DNA of 64,000 bases from Prorocentrum cordatum (GCA_963575745.1 CAUYUJ010014627.1:1020531-1084530), one strand, 5' to 3'. Counted from the stretch's first letter, positions 31,129 to 43,496 are shown. The notes: generated by a model from the sequence alone, not told the origin. Translations and numbers: made by a program.

Positions 31129-31135
31129 GTACTAT
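30721..31135 (+). repeat. ACAACCATCGGG repeats and (CT)n microsatellite
   Basis: Short ACAACCATCG repeats at 30750-30790, then CT-rich sequence with a nearly pure TC run at about 31077-31122. Confidence 0.85.
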
Positions 31136-31416
31136 GTATGTCATACGCAACAAATGCACCATGCGGGGCACATGCGGGGCCCAAACAAGTGATCAACCTC
31201 TGCGGGTGTGTACTCCACGCCAGTGTAGTATCCACGATCGTCCGCGCGCCACGAAGTGAAGTGTCCTGACGTCATAGGGCGGGAAGCTGGGTGTGGGTGG
31301 TTCCCGAGAGTCGTGTGGATGTTTGGTAGAGCTTGCATTGCCCCCCCACGAAGTGGGGGTATTGGCTGGCGTCGCATGAAAACCCTGGCACTGGGGAGAA
31401 CACTGAGCGTTCGGGT
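31136..31416. other. No gene supported
   Basis: Unique sequence; short frames only. Confidence 0.4.
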
Positions 31417-31706
31417 AAAATGATTGTTGTTGTTGTTGTTGTTGTTGTTCTTGTCGTCGTCCTCCCCGCGACCCGGCCCGCGACCCACCCGCGACCCACC
31501 TCGCGACCCACCCGCGACCACCCCGCGACCCAACCGCGACCCACCCGCGACCCACCCCGCGACCCGTTCGCGACCCACCCAGGGCCCACCCGCGACCCAC
31601 CCGCGACCCACCCGCGACCCACCCGCGACCCACCCCGCGACCCACCCCGCGACCCACCGTCGACCCACCCGCGACCCACCTGCGACCCAACCCGCGACCC
31701 ACCTAC
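31417..31706 (+). repeat. (GTT)n followed by CCCGCGACCCA minisatellite
   Basis: GTT triplets at 31423-31450 pass through GTCGTCGTC into about 23 units of CCCGCGACCCA (31470-31705). This is the same arrangement as at 2196 and, inverted, at 33688. Confidence 0.9.
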
Positions 31707-31985
31707 ATTGTTTTAGCCAAAAATCGGCGCCTGCGGCGGGCTCGTTGTATAGCTCGAAGTTTTCGCGATTGCGGCGGGTTTCTTCAAAGCCTCGCGAACT
31801 GCCGACGTCCCCGCCGCCCCTTCACTCTTATCCGCAACTGCCGGGTGCTACGTATAGTAGGTGTGTACATTGAGAAGGGGTAGGGGTAGGGAGAGCACCG
31901 CGATTTGAGGGAAATGTGCGCACAGTTGCAGGTCGCAACGAGATTTGCCAACGAATAGCGTGCCTGGCAGGAAGAAGCCACGGCG

Positions 31986-32161
31986 ATGGGATCCCGCAGT
32001 GCGGCGCAGCTGTCCCCGAAGAAGGTGCAGGCGTTGCTGCCCAACCTTGCGACGGCACATAATGTTGCCGAGGATATTGCGATTTACCGCTCCGTGTCAG
32101 ATCGGATGTGCTGCAGCATCCGCATGGCATGGATGCCATCGTTTCGTTTTGTTGTGTTACA
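31986..32161 (+). CDS. Candidate exon, unrecognised
   Basis: From ATG 31986 one plus frame reads about 58 codons of balanced composition (PKKVQALLPNLATAHNVAED, then IAIYRSVSDRM) to TTACAG at 32156-32161. No homology is recognised and the minus strand is also open. Low-confidence. Confidence 0.25.
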
Positions 32162-33687
32162 GGTGCGTGCATGTTTTTTTCCGCACATGATCTGATAGTG
32201 TCTCATGCGTGACTATGTGCTCGTCTGTGCGTGTATATCGCATGCCGCGTGCACTACATATGGCCTCATGAATTTGTCTACTCTCCTTGTGATTTTCCCA
32301 AATCTCAAATCCCGCTGCGCGTATCAAGAACGGGTAGTTGGGCGGGGTATCCATGGAATTATGGGCACGTTGCAGGAGGGAAACTTCTCTCCAGGGCTCT
32401 GTGTCTCAGCCCTGACTGCACACGGGCCATGCTGGTGCAGTCCCCAGCCAGGAAGGCATCTGAATAACGGAGGGATGGAGGACGAGGAGGAGGTGTAGGA
32501 GTGGTGTCGCGGTCTTGGAGGAGGGGGATGGATAAGAACCAAGAGGAGGGAGGCGGAGAGAAGGGAGGAGGATGAGCAGTCCTCATGTCGTGTTGGTTCT
32601 CTGTTGGCGATACCGATCAAGGAGAGCACTGTCATGATTCGCAGTGACATAAATCGTATTGGCGCGTTGCCCTGCGCTGCTGAGCACCACCCTACCAGAG
32701 GAGCACTGTCGCGGGAAGTCGTCTTTTCGCACCTCCCCCGCGTCGGGAATGTGAGAGGGCACTGTGTTGCGGTGGCGTGGTGATGATCGCAGTCACGAGG
32801 GCGTAAGAGCTCGTGAAGCCGACGATCGCCGAAGAACGAGAAGAGGCATCGGCGCATCAGTCCTTCCCCACCACCCGCCAGATCGATGTCGCCCCGACCG
32901 CTCCGACGCTGTGGCTGGGCAGGCTTGGGTGGGCACAAGGGTGACGATGAGGCACAGCGAGGGGTATGATCTCTTCACTGTGGCTCGAAAGTCCACCCGC
33001 AGTCAAAAGCGCATAGGTCAGATCTGTACCAGCTTTGGCTCAAGGGCAAGTTTGGGCTGATCCGACGCCTCCGCGCCAGACGCTTGTACATCTTGACCCC
33101 GCACATCTCACCACTCCCGGTGCCGTTTCTCCGCGGTGCCTTATTCGCGCTGCTGGCCGTCGGTCCCTGTGTTCTGGAGACGAGGTACCAGACAAACAAC
33201 GAGCGTTCATATCAAACAAATTTCAACCACCTCGAAGAATTCCCCCCATCGAACAATGGCGAAGGAGGAGGCGAGGGAAAAGGGGGGGAAGGAGGAGGAG
33301 ACGAGGACGAGGGGGGTGAGAAGGAGGAGTAAGGGTGAAGGAGCAGAGGCTTCTTGCCATTCCCTCTTTTATTCCCACCCGCCCCCCTCCGGCGCTCCCC
33401 CCCATCACTCGTCCGTTTTGCAGACTATCGCGTCGTCTCGAAATCAGTGCGACGCGAGGCACCCGAAGTCAGACGTGCCGTTTCAATTGTGAGGCGTTTT
33501 CATGAATCATCCGAGATGTTCCCCAGAGAACGGACATGATGGCCCTGATCTGACGTTCGTTTCCCCCTGGGGTTTTCTCAGTATTCTCGGCGCATTGCAT
33601 GTTTTTCCTCTAGGTCGTGCTTTCACTCCTCTCATCGCCCGAGCGTGCGAAATCGTCCAAGCCCTCTCTTCAATCATGCACAGCGCG
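32162..33687. other. Unique GC-rich sequence, no gene established
   Basis: Contains GGAGGA stretches at 32480-32580 and 33255-33330. Frames overlap on both strands. The word TTTGGCTCAAG at 33034-33044 resembles the end of DinoSL but was rejected. Confidence 0.4.
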
Positions 33688-33805
33688 TCACGCGGCGGGT
33701 CGCGGGCATGTCGCGGATGGGTCGAGGGTCGCGAGTGGGTCGCGGGGGCGACGACGACGACGACGACAGCATCGGCAACAACGACAGTAACCACGACGAT
33801 CCTCA
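33688..33805 (-). repeat. Inverted CGACCC minisatellite plus GAC/AAC triplets
   Basis: GGGTCGCGGG-type units (33690-33750) run into GACGACGAC and AACAACGAC. This is the reverse complement of the 31417-31706 arrangement. Confidence 0.75.
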
Positions 33806-36079
33806 CGGAGGAGTTCTACTTCAGCCATGCACGCAGGGAGAGCGCGAGGCCGCTCAGCCGTCTCACTCTGATGCGTAAGAGACGAAACCTGATGGTGATG
33901 AGGGGGGTGAGCGCCGGGGGAGGAGGAGGAATAAGAGGGATTGACAAGGAGTCTCCGTTCCTCTCCCCTCGTCGTCGTCTTTTCTGTTTTACCCCTTTTC
34001 TCCATTGCCTTTTCCTTCTCCATCTCTCGATAAGCGGAACTATTTTGATGTGTCTGAATTTCTTTTGATATGGATGCTCGTTTCAACTTCGGAATTGAGT
34101 GCGCCACGTACGGCAAGAGTGAGTGCGAAACAACCCCAGAAGTGTGCGTGGGAAGAAATTGCCTCTGCTCCTCCTCCCGCATGGGAGTTCACGGCGACCT
34201 TCCGCTAGACCGGTTGAGCAACGCGTCAATTTTCTGCAATGTGGTGGTGGTTCCAGTCATTGTGCTGATTTTGCTAACTACTTCTTCACCGGAAATAAGG
34301 AAGCTGTTAGAGCCAGGCCCCATGCGATCCTATCAAGACGTGGCCCCATACACCTTATCGCCGCCACTGGGAGAGCGAAGCAGAGAGAAGACATGAGGGA
34401 GGATGACAGCAGGAGGATGTTGGCGATGCCGATCAAGGGGAGCCCTGTCCTGATCTACAGCGGCATGCGGGGGCGAGGAGGGGGATCAGGAGAAGAAGGA
34501 GTGCGATTGGGGCGGATGGCAACGGTAGTTGTGACATCGATGCCACCAGCGCCCAGCGCGTCCAGTGGGATTGGGGGTTGGAGCTGGAGAGGGGCATGTT
34601 TTTCTGAGGGAGGTTCTGGGAGGTTTTCGTCGGTGCTCGGAGGCCCCGGCCTTTTCTGGGGTGGGGTGGGACGGAGAAGGGGTTCGGGAGGCTTTGTGGA
34701 GTCCCAGGGAGCTGGACGGCAACGAAGACAAGCACGAGGACGAGGACGACGACGACGAGCAGGGGTGGGAAGCTGTGAGCCGAGGAGACCACGTCGGAGT
34801 CCGAAGCGGCTGCGCTCGGCTGGCGCGAGGACGCGGTGGGAACGCCCGTGGCGCGGTGCGGGGAATCCGCGCGCGCCGACCCTGCCGTTCTCCGTGCTCT
34901 GCCTGCTGCTGCTGCTGCTGCCTCCCCCCTCTCCTCGAGGAAGTGGGCGTGGAAGAGGGCGCTTTGCACCTTTAGCATGCGTGGTTCGTCCCCCTGGCCT
35001 CCTTGGCGGCCTCCCTGTGGAGGCGCCACGGCCAGGCGCGGCTTTGAAAACTCGCCTTCGCCCTCCCTCGCGCGAGAGCCAGGGCATGCGTGCCACTTGT
35101 AGGCCTGCGGGGGTCTCTGGAGGCACCGGAGACCTCCCGTCGGGCGGCGGGTAGTACGACATCGGCGCAATGCCGCTTTCTCAGGCGCCGTGTTGCTGCG
35201 AGTCGTCCATTGAGGATTCGGCGCCCACTAATTCAATTTAGACCCATCCCACCACATCCTTCCTTCTTATTGCCCTCGTCTTCCCCCGTCGCCCAACCAT
35301 TGCCAAGAGTATTTCAGAGTTTGCGCTTTCGCATCTCCTCGCAATTATTGTCAACAGGCCATTGCACCTCAGTAGAAACTCGATGAGGACGATGCGGCCT
35401 GGGGACATGATGAGGGGGCGGAAGAGTAGGGGTGGGAGGAGAGGAGGTAGGAACGGGATCTGGATGACGATGAGGACAAGGCGTGAGGATGGCGGAGGAG
35501 GGCGACGCCTATGACGACTAGGACGGTGATGAGGAGGAACGAGGGTCGCACCGAGGATATTCGAGGGAGCTGGGCACACACGCTCCAGCTGTAAGGCATT
35601 CACTCGACAGAGCGTCGCTGGCCTTACCTTTCTTCTCCAGCATGTGCAAATAGTACAATCGTGTGTTGAATGACTTGCAGGGATGAATGTGAACGAAGGG
35701 ATCCCATGGAGGATGGGGATGAGGCGGGCGACGATGACGAAGAGATAAGATGATAACCAGGGAGGCAGAGGATGATGGAAAAGAGGGGGTGGAGGAGGAC
35801 TGATGATGGATGACGGGGAGGGGCAGGGTGGATGATAAGGAAGAGGAGAGAGGATGAAGGACAAGCTGGGTGCGCACGCGCCATATCTGACATCCCACCC
35901 CTCCCACCCATGCCTTCCCATTGCGCTGGTTTGTTTTCTGTCCGCCGACGCGTGGAATAGCAGACCTCGAACCAACACATTATCTTGTTTCGATCGATCC
36001 CCACCGACACCTTACGCGTTTGCTCCCGACGTCGCGCGGTCGCCGAATTGGTCGACAATTGCCGTTTCTGGATTCAATG
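33806..36079. other. Mixed GA-rich and unique sequence, no gene established
   Basis: Includes GAGGAGGA-type stretches (33900-33950, 34470-34500, 34715-34760, 35400-35520, 35750-35870) and a CTG run near 34908. Frames overlap on both strands and no domain was recognised. Confidence 0.4.
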
Positions 36080-37090
36080 GTTCAACCGTATTCCATGTAG
36101 GCATGTTTCATGCTGTGCTCTATTATTAGTGTGCTGTTCTCGACGGGCCAGCGTGACGTCGTGACGCCTGCGACTGCGTCGCCTGTTATGAGGTTCCTCT
36201 TCACTTGTGTTCCTCCTCTGATTGAGTATGTTATGTTACGGTCATCTCTGACACCACATACGTTAAGATGTTCTGGTACGATTTGCTCTGCGACACTATG
36301 GTATGACATGCTATGTTGTGGCAGGTTATGGTATAGTATGAGTTGTTCCGCGATTATGTTGGCAGCTCGGTTCAGTCTCGTATAATCGGATCTCTCCTGT
36401 CAGTATGGATCGTTGCGCGTTGGTGTGTTATGACATGGTATGCGATGCCTTCATGGTGTGGTATGACATGTTATGATATGGCATGTCATGCTATGCTTGG
36501 TTATTTATGTTGTGTTGTGTTGTGTCGCCTGTATGCCATGTTTTGTTATCGTATGGTATGTATTGTTATTGTTGGTGACGTCTCTGTCCTGTATAGTATA
36601 TCATAATATGCTCTGCTAGTATGCGTCGCTATGCTCTGCTGTTGTGTTATGGTATGTTCTGTAGTGTTGTGTCATGATCTGATATGTTATGGCATGGCGT
36701 GTTATGTTATGCTCGACTCTGTCATATTATGATGTGTTGTGCTGTTTTCCGTTATGCCATGCTCTGTTTTGGCATGTTATATGATGTTCTTTTATGTTTT
36801 GGTTTGTCATGGCATTGATATTTTCTGTGGTGCCATGGTCTGTCATGCGCGTGTTCTGTTCTGTCATGTTCCAGTGTGTCATGTTGTGTTCTGTCGTGTT
36901 CGGCGTCGCTATGCTATGCTGTCGCGTCGTTGTCTGTTCTGTAATGCTATGCCATGCTCTGTAATGATATGTCATGATACGATCTCTCCTGTCAAGGTGT
37001 GTCATGGTATGCTCGGCTCTGCTATGTTATATTGTGTTATGCTCTGGTATGCTCTGTGATGTTGTGTTTGTTGACGTCCCGGCTCTGCAG

Positions 37091-37297
37091 TTGACGAGCC
37101 AGTTGAAGTTCCAGTTGACGAAGGTTCTCTGAATGGGCGTGGTCATCGGCAACTTGAACATGACCCCAGACGAGTTGAGGATGAACTCGCTGATGGCGAT
37201 CAATTTCCTCGTGTCGCTGTTGAAAAATAATTGGAACAACATCAAGCGCTTGCACATCAAGAGTACCATGGGCAAGCCATTCATCGTCTACGGCTGA
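37091..37297 (+). pseudogene. RPL10A: C-terminal exon of ribosomal protein uL1 (L10a), one in-frame stop
   Basis: Frame 2 after CTGCAG reads QLKFQLTKVL, then TGA (37130-37132), then MGVVIGNLNMTPDEL, MAINFLVSLLKNNWNNIKRL and HIKSTMGKP, ending at TGA 37295-37297. This is the conserved C-terminus of eukaryotic uL1/RPL10A, the 60S L1-stalk protein; the LVSLLKxNW and IKSTMGKP signatures are characteristic. The early TGA falls where many eukaryotes have Cys, so a single TGC-to-TGA change would explain it. Upstream, GTTGACGTCCCGGCTCTGCAG is a version of the surrounding satellite's own motif, and CAG could serve as splice acceptor. Only about 65 codons are present, so this is either the last exon of a split gene or a fragment inserted in satellite. 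Confidence 0.85.
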
Positions 37298-37994
37298 GCT
37301 GAGCGTGGAACAAGTATTTCTGTTATTCTTGGTTATGTTATGTTATCTTGTGTTATGCCGTCGTCGGTTTTGTCATGTTCTGCTCTGGTATGGTGTGTTA
37401 TGCTCTGTTTATAACCTGGTTTGTCATGGAATTGATATGTTATGTTCTGCCACGGTCTGTCAGGCTCGTGTTCTGTTCTGTCATGGTCTAGTGTGTCATG
37501 TGGTGTTCGGTCGTGTTCGACGCCGCTATGCTCTGCTATCGTGCTATGATATGTTCTGTACTGTTGTGGCATGATATGATATGTTCTGTCAAGGTGTGTT
37601 ATGGTATGCTCGGTTATGTTATGTCATGCTGCGTTCTGTCGTCTTTTGTCCTGTCATGTTCTGCTCTGGTATTTTATGTGGTGTTCCGTTGTGCCCTGCG
37701 TTGTCATGACATTGCTATGTTCGGTTTTGCCATGGTCTGTCAAATTCGTGTTATGTTCTGTCATGTTTGTCGTGTCACGGTGTTTATGTCGTGTTCGTCG
37801 TAGCTATGTTTTGTTGTCGTATTATGTTTTTGTTTGTGATGTCATGTCATTTTGCGATCTGCCGTGTTCTGTTATGTCATGCTCTGTTATGACATGTTCT
37901 GTCATGCTCTACTCAGTCATGACATTGCTATGCTCTATTATGCCATGTTCTGTCATGCTCTGTGCCTTTATGCCATGTTTTGTTTTGTCGTTTT

Positions 37995-38205
37995 CGTCGA
38001 GGGCGCGAGGCGGGACACCAAGGACCCTCGGGGATCATCGTGACATCTTGGGGTCTGGCGGCCGCAGTATGCAAGGTGGGGTTGGCCGGGCGCGAGGTGG
38101 GATAACTGGGACCATCGAGGCATTTTTGGGTCTGGCGGCCGCGGTAGGCAGGGTGGGGTTGGCCGGGGGGCTTGTTCTTGAAATCTAACAACCCCAACCT
38201 GTCGG
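37995..38205 (+). repeat. ~75-bp repeat (GGGGTCTGGCGGCCGC type), 2-3 copies
   Basis: Units with GGGTCTGGCGGCCGC, GGTGGGGTTGGCCGGGCGCG and AGG(C/T)GGGA. The array ends with TTGAAATCTAACAACCCCAA and CCTGTCGG, as does the array at 41085. Confidence 0.85.
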
Positions 38206-38440
38206 AGAGAAAAAGGAGGGGACGGAGGAGGCAAGGACAAGGATGAGTTGGCGGGGCGGAGAGCGGAGACGGAATGACTTCAGGACGCCTGTCGCGTCCC
38301 GCGCGTCATCGAATCGGTCATTGCTGCGCCTGTTTGTCCCTGTGGTGAGCCTGACGACGGGGCGGCGCCGTGCAGCTGTGGCTACTGTATACGTGATGTT
38401 GTGCTGTAGTGTGTTTCATTGGACTCTGCCCCAAGTCAGT
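38206..38440. other. Short unique segment, no gene
   Basis: GC-rich; includes CGTCATCGAATCGGTCATTG, a word that recurs in variant form at 38644 and 39341. Confidence 0.4.
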
Positions 38441-41084
38441 ATGTGACACTGTGCTCTGTTATGGTCTGACCTCGACGGCCCGGCGTGACGTCATGACGCC
38501 TAGGCGAGGTTGTGTAGTGGTAGCTGTGATATAGCATGTTGAATTGGAATCTGCCGCAATGCAATACGTAAAACTGTGTTCCGTGATGTTCTGATCTCGA
38601 CGAGCCGGCGTGACGTCGTGACGCCTATCACGTTAGATACGTCGTCGAATCGTTCTGCTCAGTGGCACCATGTGAGGACATGATATACTCTGTCAGGCTA
38701 TGTTAAAGTATGGTATGTTCCGTGATGCTGTTGACGGCTCAGTTCAGTATATAATGATACGATAGGTTCTTTGTGTGTTTTGCCATGTCCTGTTCTGTCG
38801 TGATACTACTATCCACTACTGCCTTTGCTGTCTTCAAAAGTGTTCTTCAATGCTTCATGTGGTAACTGTTCATCATGCTCTGTTATGTCCGTTTATGTCC
38901 TCGACGCGCCAGCCGTGAAGTGGTGGCTATTGTATAGGCGATATTTTGCTATAATGTGTTTGGTTGGATCCTGCCCTGATGAAGTCTGCGATACTGTGTT
39001 CTGTGATGTTGTGATCTCGACCAGCCAGCGTGATGGCGCGACGCCTGTCACTTCCACAATGTTCAATGTAACAACGTTCTACCATGTGATGCTCTAGTAT
39101 GTCCTGTGATATTTTCGACGGGCCAGCGTGACGTCGTGACGCCTGGGCGACGCCGTGGAGTGGTGGCTGCTGCATACGTGATGTTGTGCTACAGTGTGAG
39201 TGTGTGTGTGTGTGTGTGCGGTAGGCTCACATCGCCAGAGCAGTCCCTCTGCCCCGCTGTATTGTGTGACGCTGTGTTCTGTGATGTTCTGATATCGACG
39301 GTTCAACGTGAGATCGTAATGCTTGTCACGTGAGATACGTCGTCGAATCGCTCATTGCTGTGATTGTTGGCTCCTGTGGGCAAGCCTCTGCCCTCCCTTG
39401 ATCTCCTCCGTTATAGTATGTTATGTAATGTTCCTTTCTGTCACACTCTGCGTTGCTATGTTATGTCATGCTCTGCTCTGTGGCTCCATATTTCGACATG
39501 GTATGTTCTGTCAGGCTATGTTATAGTATGCTCGCTTCCATGATGCTGTTGACGTGGCGGCTCCAATCAGTATAGTATGATCTGCTCTGTTAGTAGGTTT
39601 TTCTGTCCTGTTTTGCCGTGGTACTCCTCTCCACCACTGTACAACTGCCGTTCCTGTAGTAAAACATCAGTTCCACCGTGATCCATGTAGTCACGTTCTT
39701 TCATGTTCTGTTTTTGTCTGTCCGGTTATGTGTTCGATGGGACGGCGTGACGTTGTAACGTTTGTGTCGTTTGATGTGCCGTTTGTTATGGTGGTCTTCT
39801 TCACTCATATGGTTGTCTTCTGATTGCGCATGTATGTTATGTTATGCGCATCTCTGTCACCATATGATTTGGGATTTTATGTTATGGCCTGCTCTGTGGC
39901 ACGATGTTATGGCATGATGTGTTATGCCAGGCTATGTTCCAGTATGCGCTGTTCCGTGATGATGTTGACAATTCGGCTCAGTATAGTATATTATATTCCG
40001 TGATCTTGTTGACAGCTCGGTTTAGTTTATATGTTTATCAAGGTGTGTTGTGTTATGCTCGGTTCTGTTTTGTGATGTCGTATTATGTCGTCTTCTGTTC
40101 TGTCCTGTTTTGCGCCGATATGGTCTGCGATGTTATGTTTGTTGACGGCTCGCGTCTGAATAATACGTTATGCTATGTTATGTTTGTATGTGTCGTTATG
40201 TTTGTTGACGTGTTATGATATTTTTGTGATGTTGTACCATCATATGATAGGTTATGACAAGGTGTGCTATGTTATGCTCAGTACTGTTATATTATGTTGT
40301 GTTCTGCCGTCCTATGGTCTGTCGTGCTCTGCTCTGGCATGTTATGTGCTGTTATGTTATGATCTGGTTTGTCATAGCATTTCTCTGTTCTGTCATGTCA
40401 TGTTTTGTCATCTTCGTGTTCTGTTTTGCCATGATATGTTGTGTCATATTGTGTTCTGTCGTGTTCGTCGTCGCTATGCTCTGCTGTCGTGTTCTGGTGT
40501 GTTATGATATGTCATGTCAAGTCTTGTTATGCTATGCTCGGTTATGTTCTCCTATAGGTTTTTGTTCTGCCGTCTTCTCTTCTGCCATACTCTGCTCTGG
40601 TATGTTCTGGGATGTTCGGGCTGTTGACGGTTCGGGTCTATTTGGTCTATGATTATTTGCTTTGCTATTCGGTGTCGCTATGCTCTGCTGTCGTAGTATG
40701 ATATGTTTTCTGATGCTGTATCATGTTATGATGTGATGTGTCATGGTGTTCATGTTCTGATCGGTTATGTTTTGTGTTGTTGTGTTATGTCGTCTTCGGT
40801 TTTGCCATGTTATGCTCCGGTATGTTATGTGATGCTACTCCGTACATTGCCATGGCTATGCTATGTTATGTGCTGTCATGTTTTGTGATATCCGGGTTAT
40901 GTTATGCCATTATGTCATTTAATGTTGTGTAACGCTGTGTCCTGTCGTGTTCGTCGTCGCTATGCTCTGCTGTCGTGTTGCGATATGTTGTGTGGTGTTG
41001 TGCCATGATCTGATATGTTATGTGTGTTATGATATGCGCGGTTCCGTTATGCCATGTTCTGTTCGGTCGTGTTCGTCGAGGGCG

Positions 41085-41372
41085 CGAGGCGGGATCATCG
41101 GGACAATTCGGGGTCTGGCGGCCACGGTATGCAGGGTGGGGTTGGCCGGGCGCGAGGCGGGACACCCGGGATAATCGGGATTCTCTGGACAGTTTGGGGT
41201 CTGGCGGCCGCGGTATGCAGGGTGGGGTTGGCTGGGCGCCAGGTGGGACACCCGGGATAATCGGGACTCTCTGGAGAGCTTAGCTTGGGGTCTGGCGGCC
41301 GCGGTAGGCAGGGTGGGGTTAGCTGGGGGGGGCTGTTTTTGAAATCTAACAACCCCAACCTGTCGGTTGGGG
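41085..41372 (+). repeat. ~75-bp repeat (GGGGTCTGGCGGCCGC type), 4 copies
   Basis: Same family as 37995-38205. Its end carries TTGAAATCTAACAACCCCAA and continues as a perfect hairpin, CCCCAACC, loop TGTC, GGTTGGGG (41352-41371). Confidence 0.9.
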
Positions 41373-42299
41373 AAATTGGACCTGATCGGGTTACGCAGTC
41401 GTGAAGACGGAGAGCTACGTACGTCGAGGAGGGAGTGGCGGATAAACAGGAGGTTGAGCAGGAGGAGCATGACATGAGGAAGGGTGAGGACGAGGATGAA
41501 CAGCAGCAGCAGCAGGAGCACGAGTGGGAGGAGCGGGGTCAGCAGGAGGATCACGGTAAGGCGGAGGAAGAGAAATGAGCGCAATCATTGACGGGAGCAC
41601 AGCGTCAACCCGAAGTTGAGGCCATCGTTGCATCGGGATCGCCTTTTTGAAGGACCGGCAGTTGTCGGATTCCAAACCACAGAAGAAGAAAACAGGTCGT
41701 GCCGCGCCTGTGTAAAACGATACGTGGAGGGGGACGCGCCGCTCTCAGAATGTCCCCAGGGGGGGAGGGGAGAGTAGTATTCATTGAATTTGTGGGGGAG
41801 GACGGCACGGTCAGTAGGAAAGGGCTGCAATGCTTCAGCACATCTGCTCGTCGTGTTCGAAGAGAAACGATGGGGAGGAGGAGGAGCAGGAGGAGGAGGA
41901 GGAGCAGTACCAGCGATGCTGTAAGCGACCCCCCCGCCCCAAATCCCCTGAACATCCCTCCTTGGTTTATAATACTCGCATTATCTCAAGCTGCGTGAAG
42001 CGTCCCCATTGAACGACGAATGCCCCATAGATCATGGACCCTTGATTCAGGCGGGAGCTTAATTTTGATACAAGCTGGTTGTTGTCTTTCGAACTGTAGG
42101 TGTCTTGAAGCTCACGGGAGGGCTCGCGCAGAGTCCCGCTTTGACAAGGGACCGCCCTCCCAGCGCGCAAGCGTTGCACAGTTCCAAGGCTTCAGGACAT
42201 ACCATGAAGTCCCAAGCGAGGACACCAGTTTCACAAGGAACCCTCCCCCTCCCCAGCCGTGTATCTTTTCCACGAGCTTGTATGCGACGTGATCAACGT
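41373..42299. other. No gene established
   Basis: GA-rich stretches (41425-41540, 41865-41905) and unique sequence. Frames are short or shared by both strands. Confidence 0.4.
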
Positions 42300-42545
42300 T
42301 TAAGAGGTCTTAGGCGGGAGCCTCATTGGACAGCGAGCCACCACCCATCCGTGCAACGTGTAGCTATTGCAAGTGCTGAAGACGAGTTTGCGCGGCGCCA
42401 AGGCGGGAGCCCGTTGAACACGGCTCGCCCTCTATCCGTGAAATCGGTGATGTTGCTTGAGACGAGTGTGCGAGGCGCCACGGTGAGAGCCCTAGTTTGA
42501 ATACGATTCGCCCTGCATCCGTGCAATTACTGAGAAGTTCGAGCT
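42300..42545 (+). repeat. ~90-bp tandem repeat, three diverged copies
   Basis: Units with GGCGGGAGCC, GCCC-CATCCGTG and GACGAGT(T/G)TGCG(C/A)GGCGCCA at about 42310, 42405 and 42475. Related, in reverse orientation, to 4093-4650. Confidence 0.65.
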
Positions 42546-43300
42546 ACAATATCGCGAAGGAAGCCTTAGGCGAAGCGCGTGGTCTGCCCTGGCGACACGT
42601 CTGGTGGTGCGGCAGGGACGAGTTGCATGTGGGGAAAGGGGCGTGGAGGGAGATTATGAGGAGTACGCATGAGAAGGAGGAAGGGGATGGGAGGTGGGAT
42701 TGACGAGGAGGAGGGAGGGAGGAGGATGGCGGATGAGAGGAGAGGGAAGGGAAGAAAGATGTGAAGAGGGGAGGGAGGACGCATAAGTGTAGGAGGAGCA
42801 GAAAAGCAGAATAAGGACGAGGGGGGAGGGAGAAGGGAGATAAAGGCGGGGCAGGAGGTGGAAGATGAACGGCCGAAGCAGGAGATCGAGAAGGATATAG
42901 GGTGGCGGAAGTGTCGGCGGGGAAATATGCGCATAAGGAAGAGGATCAATAATAGGAGGAGAAGGAGGGGAGGGAGGGAAAGGAGGGAGGCCGAAGAGGG
43001 CACGGCCACATCTGTCGTCCCATTCTGGAGGCTCTCCGGGCTAAGCAGGGCTTTCGGGGCGGGCCGACGAACAGGATTCGTGAGGGATCGCAGCTTTCAC
43101 GGATGAGTGATGCCAGAGAGAAGAAAGGAAGGAGGAAGAGGAGTAGGACCCCGGAGCAGGGTGGGTAGAGCGGGCGGAGTAGGAGCAGCATGAAGGGGTG
43201 GGGGTCGCAGCAGGGGAGGAGAAGGGAGGAGGTCATGAGGCTACTGAGGACGCCGAACAATAGCGGCCCTGCGCCATCACGCCCTTACGGAGAGGGGCGA
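42546..43300 (+). repeat. Purine-rich (GGA/GAA) region
   Basis: Long GGAGGA- and AAGGAG-rich stretches, especially 42640-42850 and 42940-43000; no gene. Confidence 0.7.
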
Positions 43301-43496
43301 TGTCCGTTGCAAAGGGGGATGAGCTTTTTCCCCCACTGGGCAGCAGGCAAGGCTGCGGCTCGACGCGTGGCTTGCAGGCCTCGGCTCCGCGGCTCACTTG
43401 GCTGATCGAGGTGGGAGCAGGCCGCGCCGCTCGCGTCTCTGCTCGGCCGGGTTTTCGGAGCAAGCTCGCTTCTCGTACGGGCCCGTGCATGGGCGG

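Larger units (their letters stand above)
36080..41060 (+). repeat. T/G-rich low-complexity domain (TATGTTATGCTCTG type)
   Basis: Nearly 5 kb of imperfect words such as TATGTTATG, TGTTCTGTCATG and GATATGTTATG, strongly T and G over A and C on plus. A ~30-bp motif with GACGGGCCAGCGTGACGTCG recurs at 36139, 38470, 38596, 39016 (diverged), 39114 and 39733 (diverged). A TGTTGACGGCTCGG-like motif recurs near 38730, 39549, 39966, 40014, 40142 and 40621. It encloses a ribosomal protein exon (37091) and a ~75-bp repeat (37995). Confidence 0.85.

Noticed and set aside
33024-33044. Second possible DinoSL relic (CTGTACCAGC followed by TTTGGCTCAAG)
   Set aside because: Only 16 of 21 matches; by simple counting about 0.16 such matches are expected by chance in this window, and the bases also read as ordinary coding-like sequence (YQLWLKGKFG).
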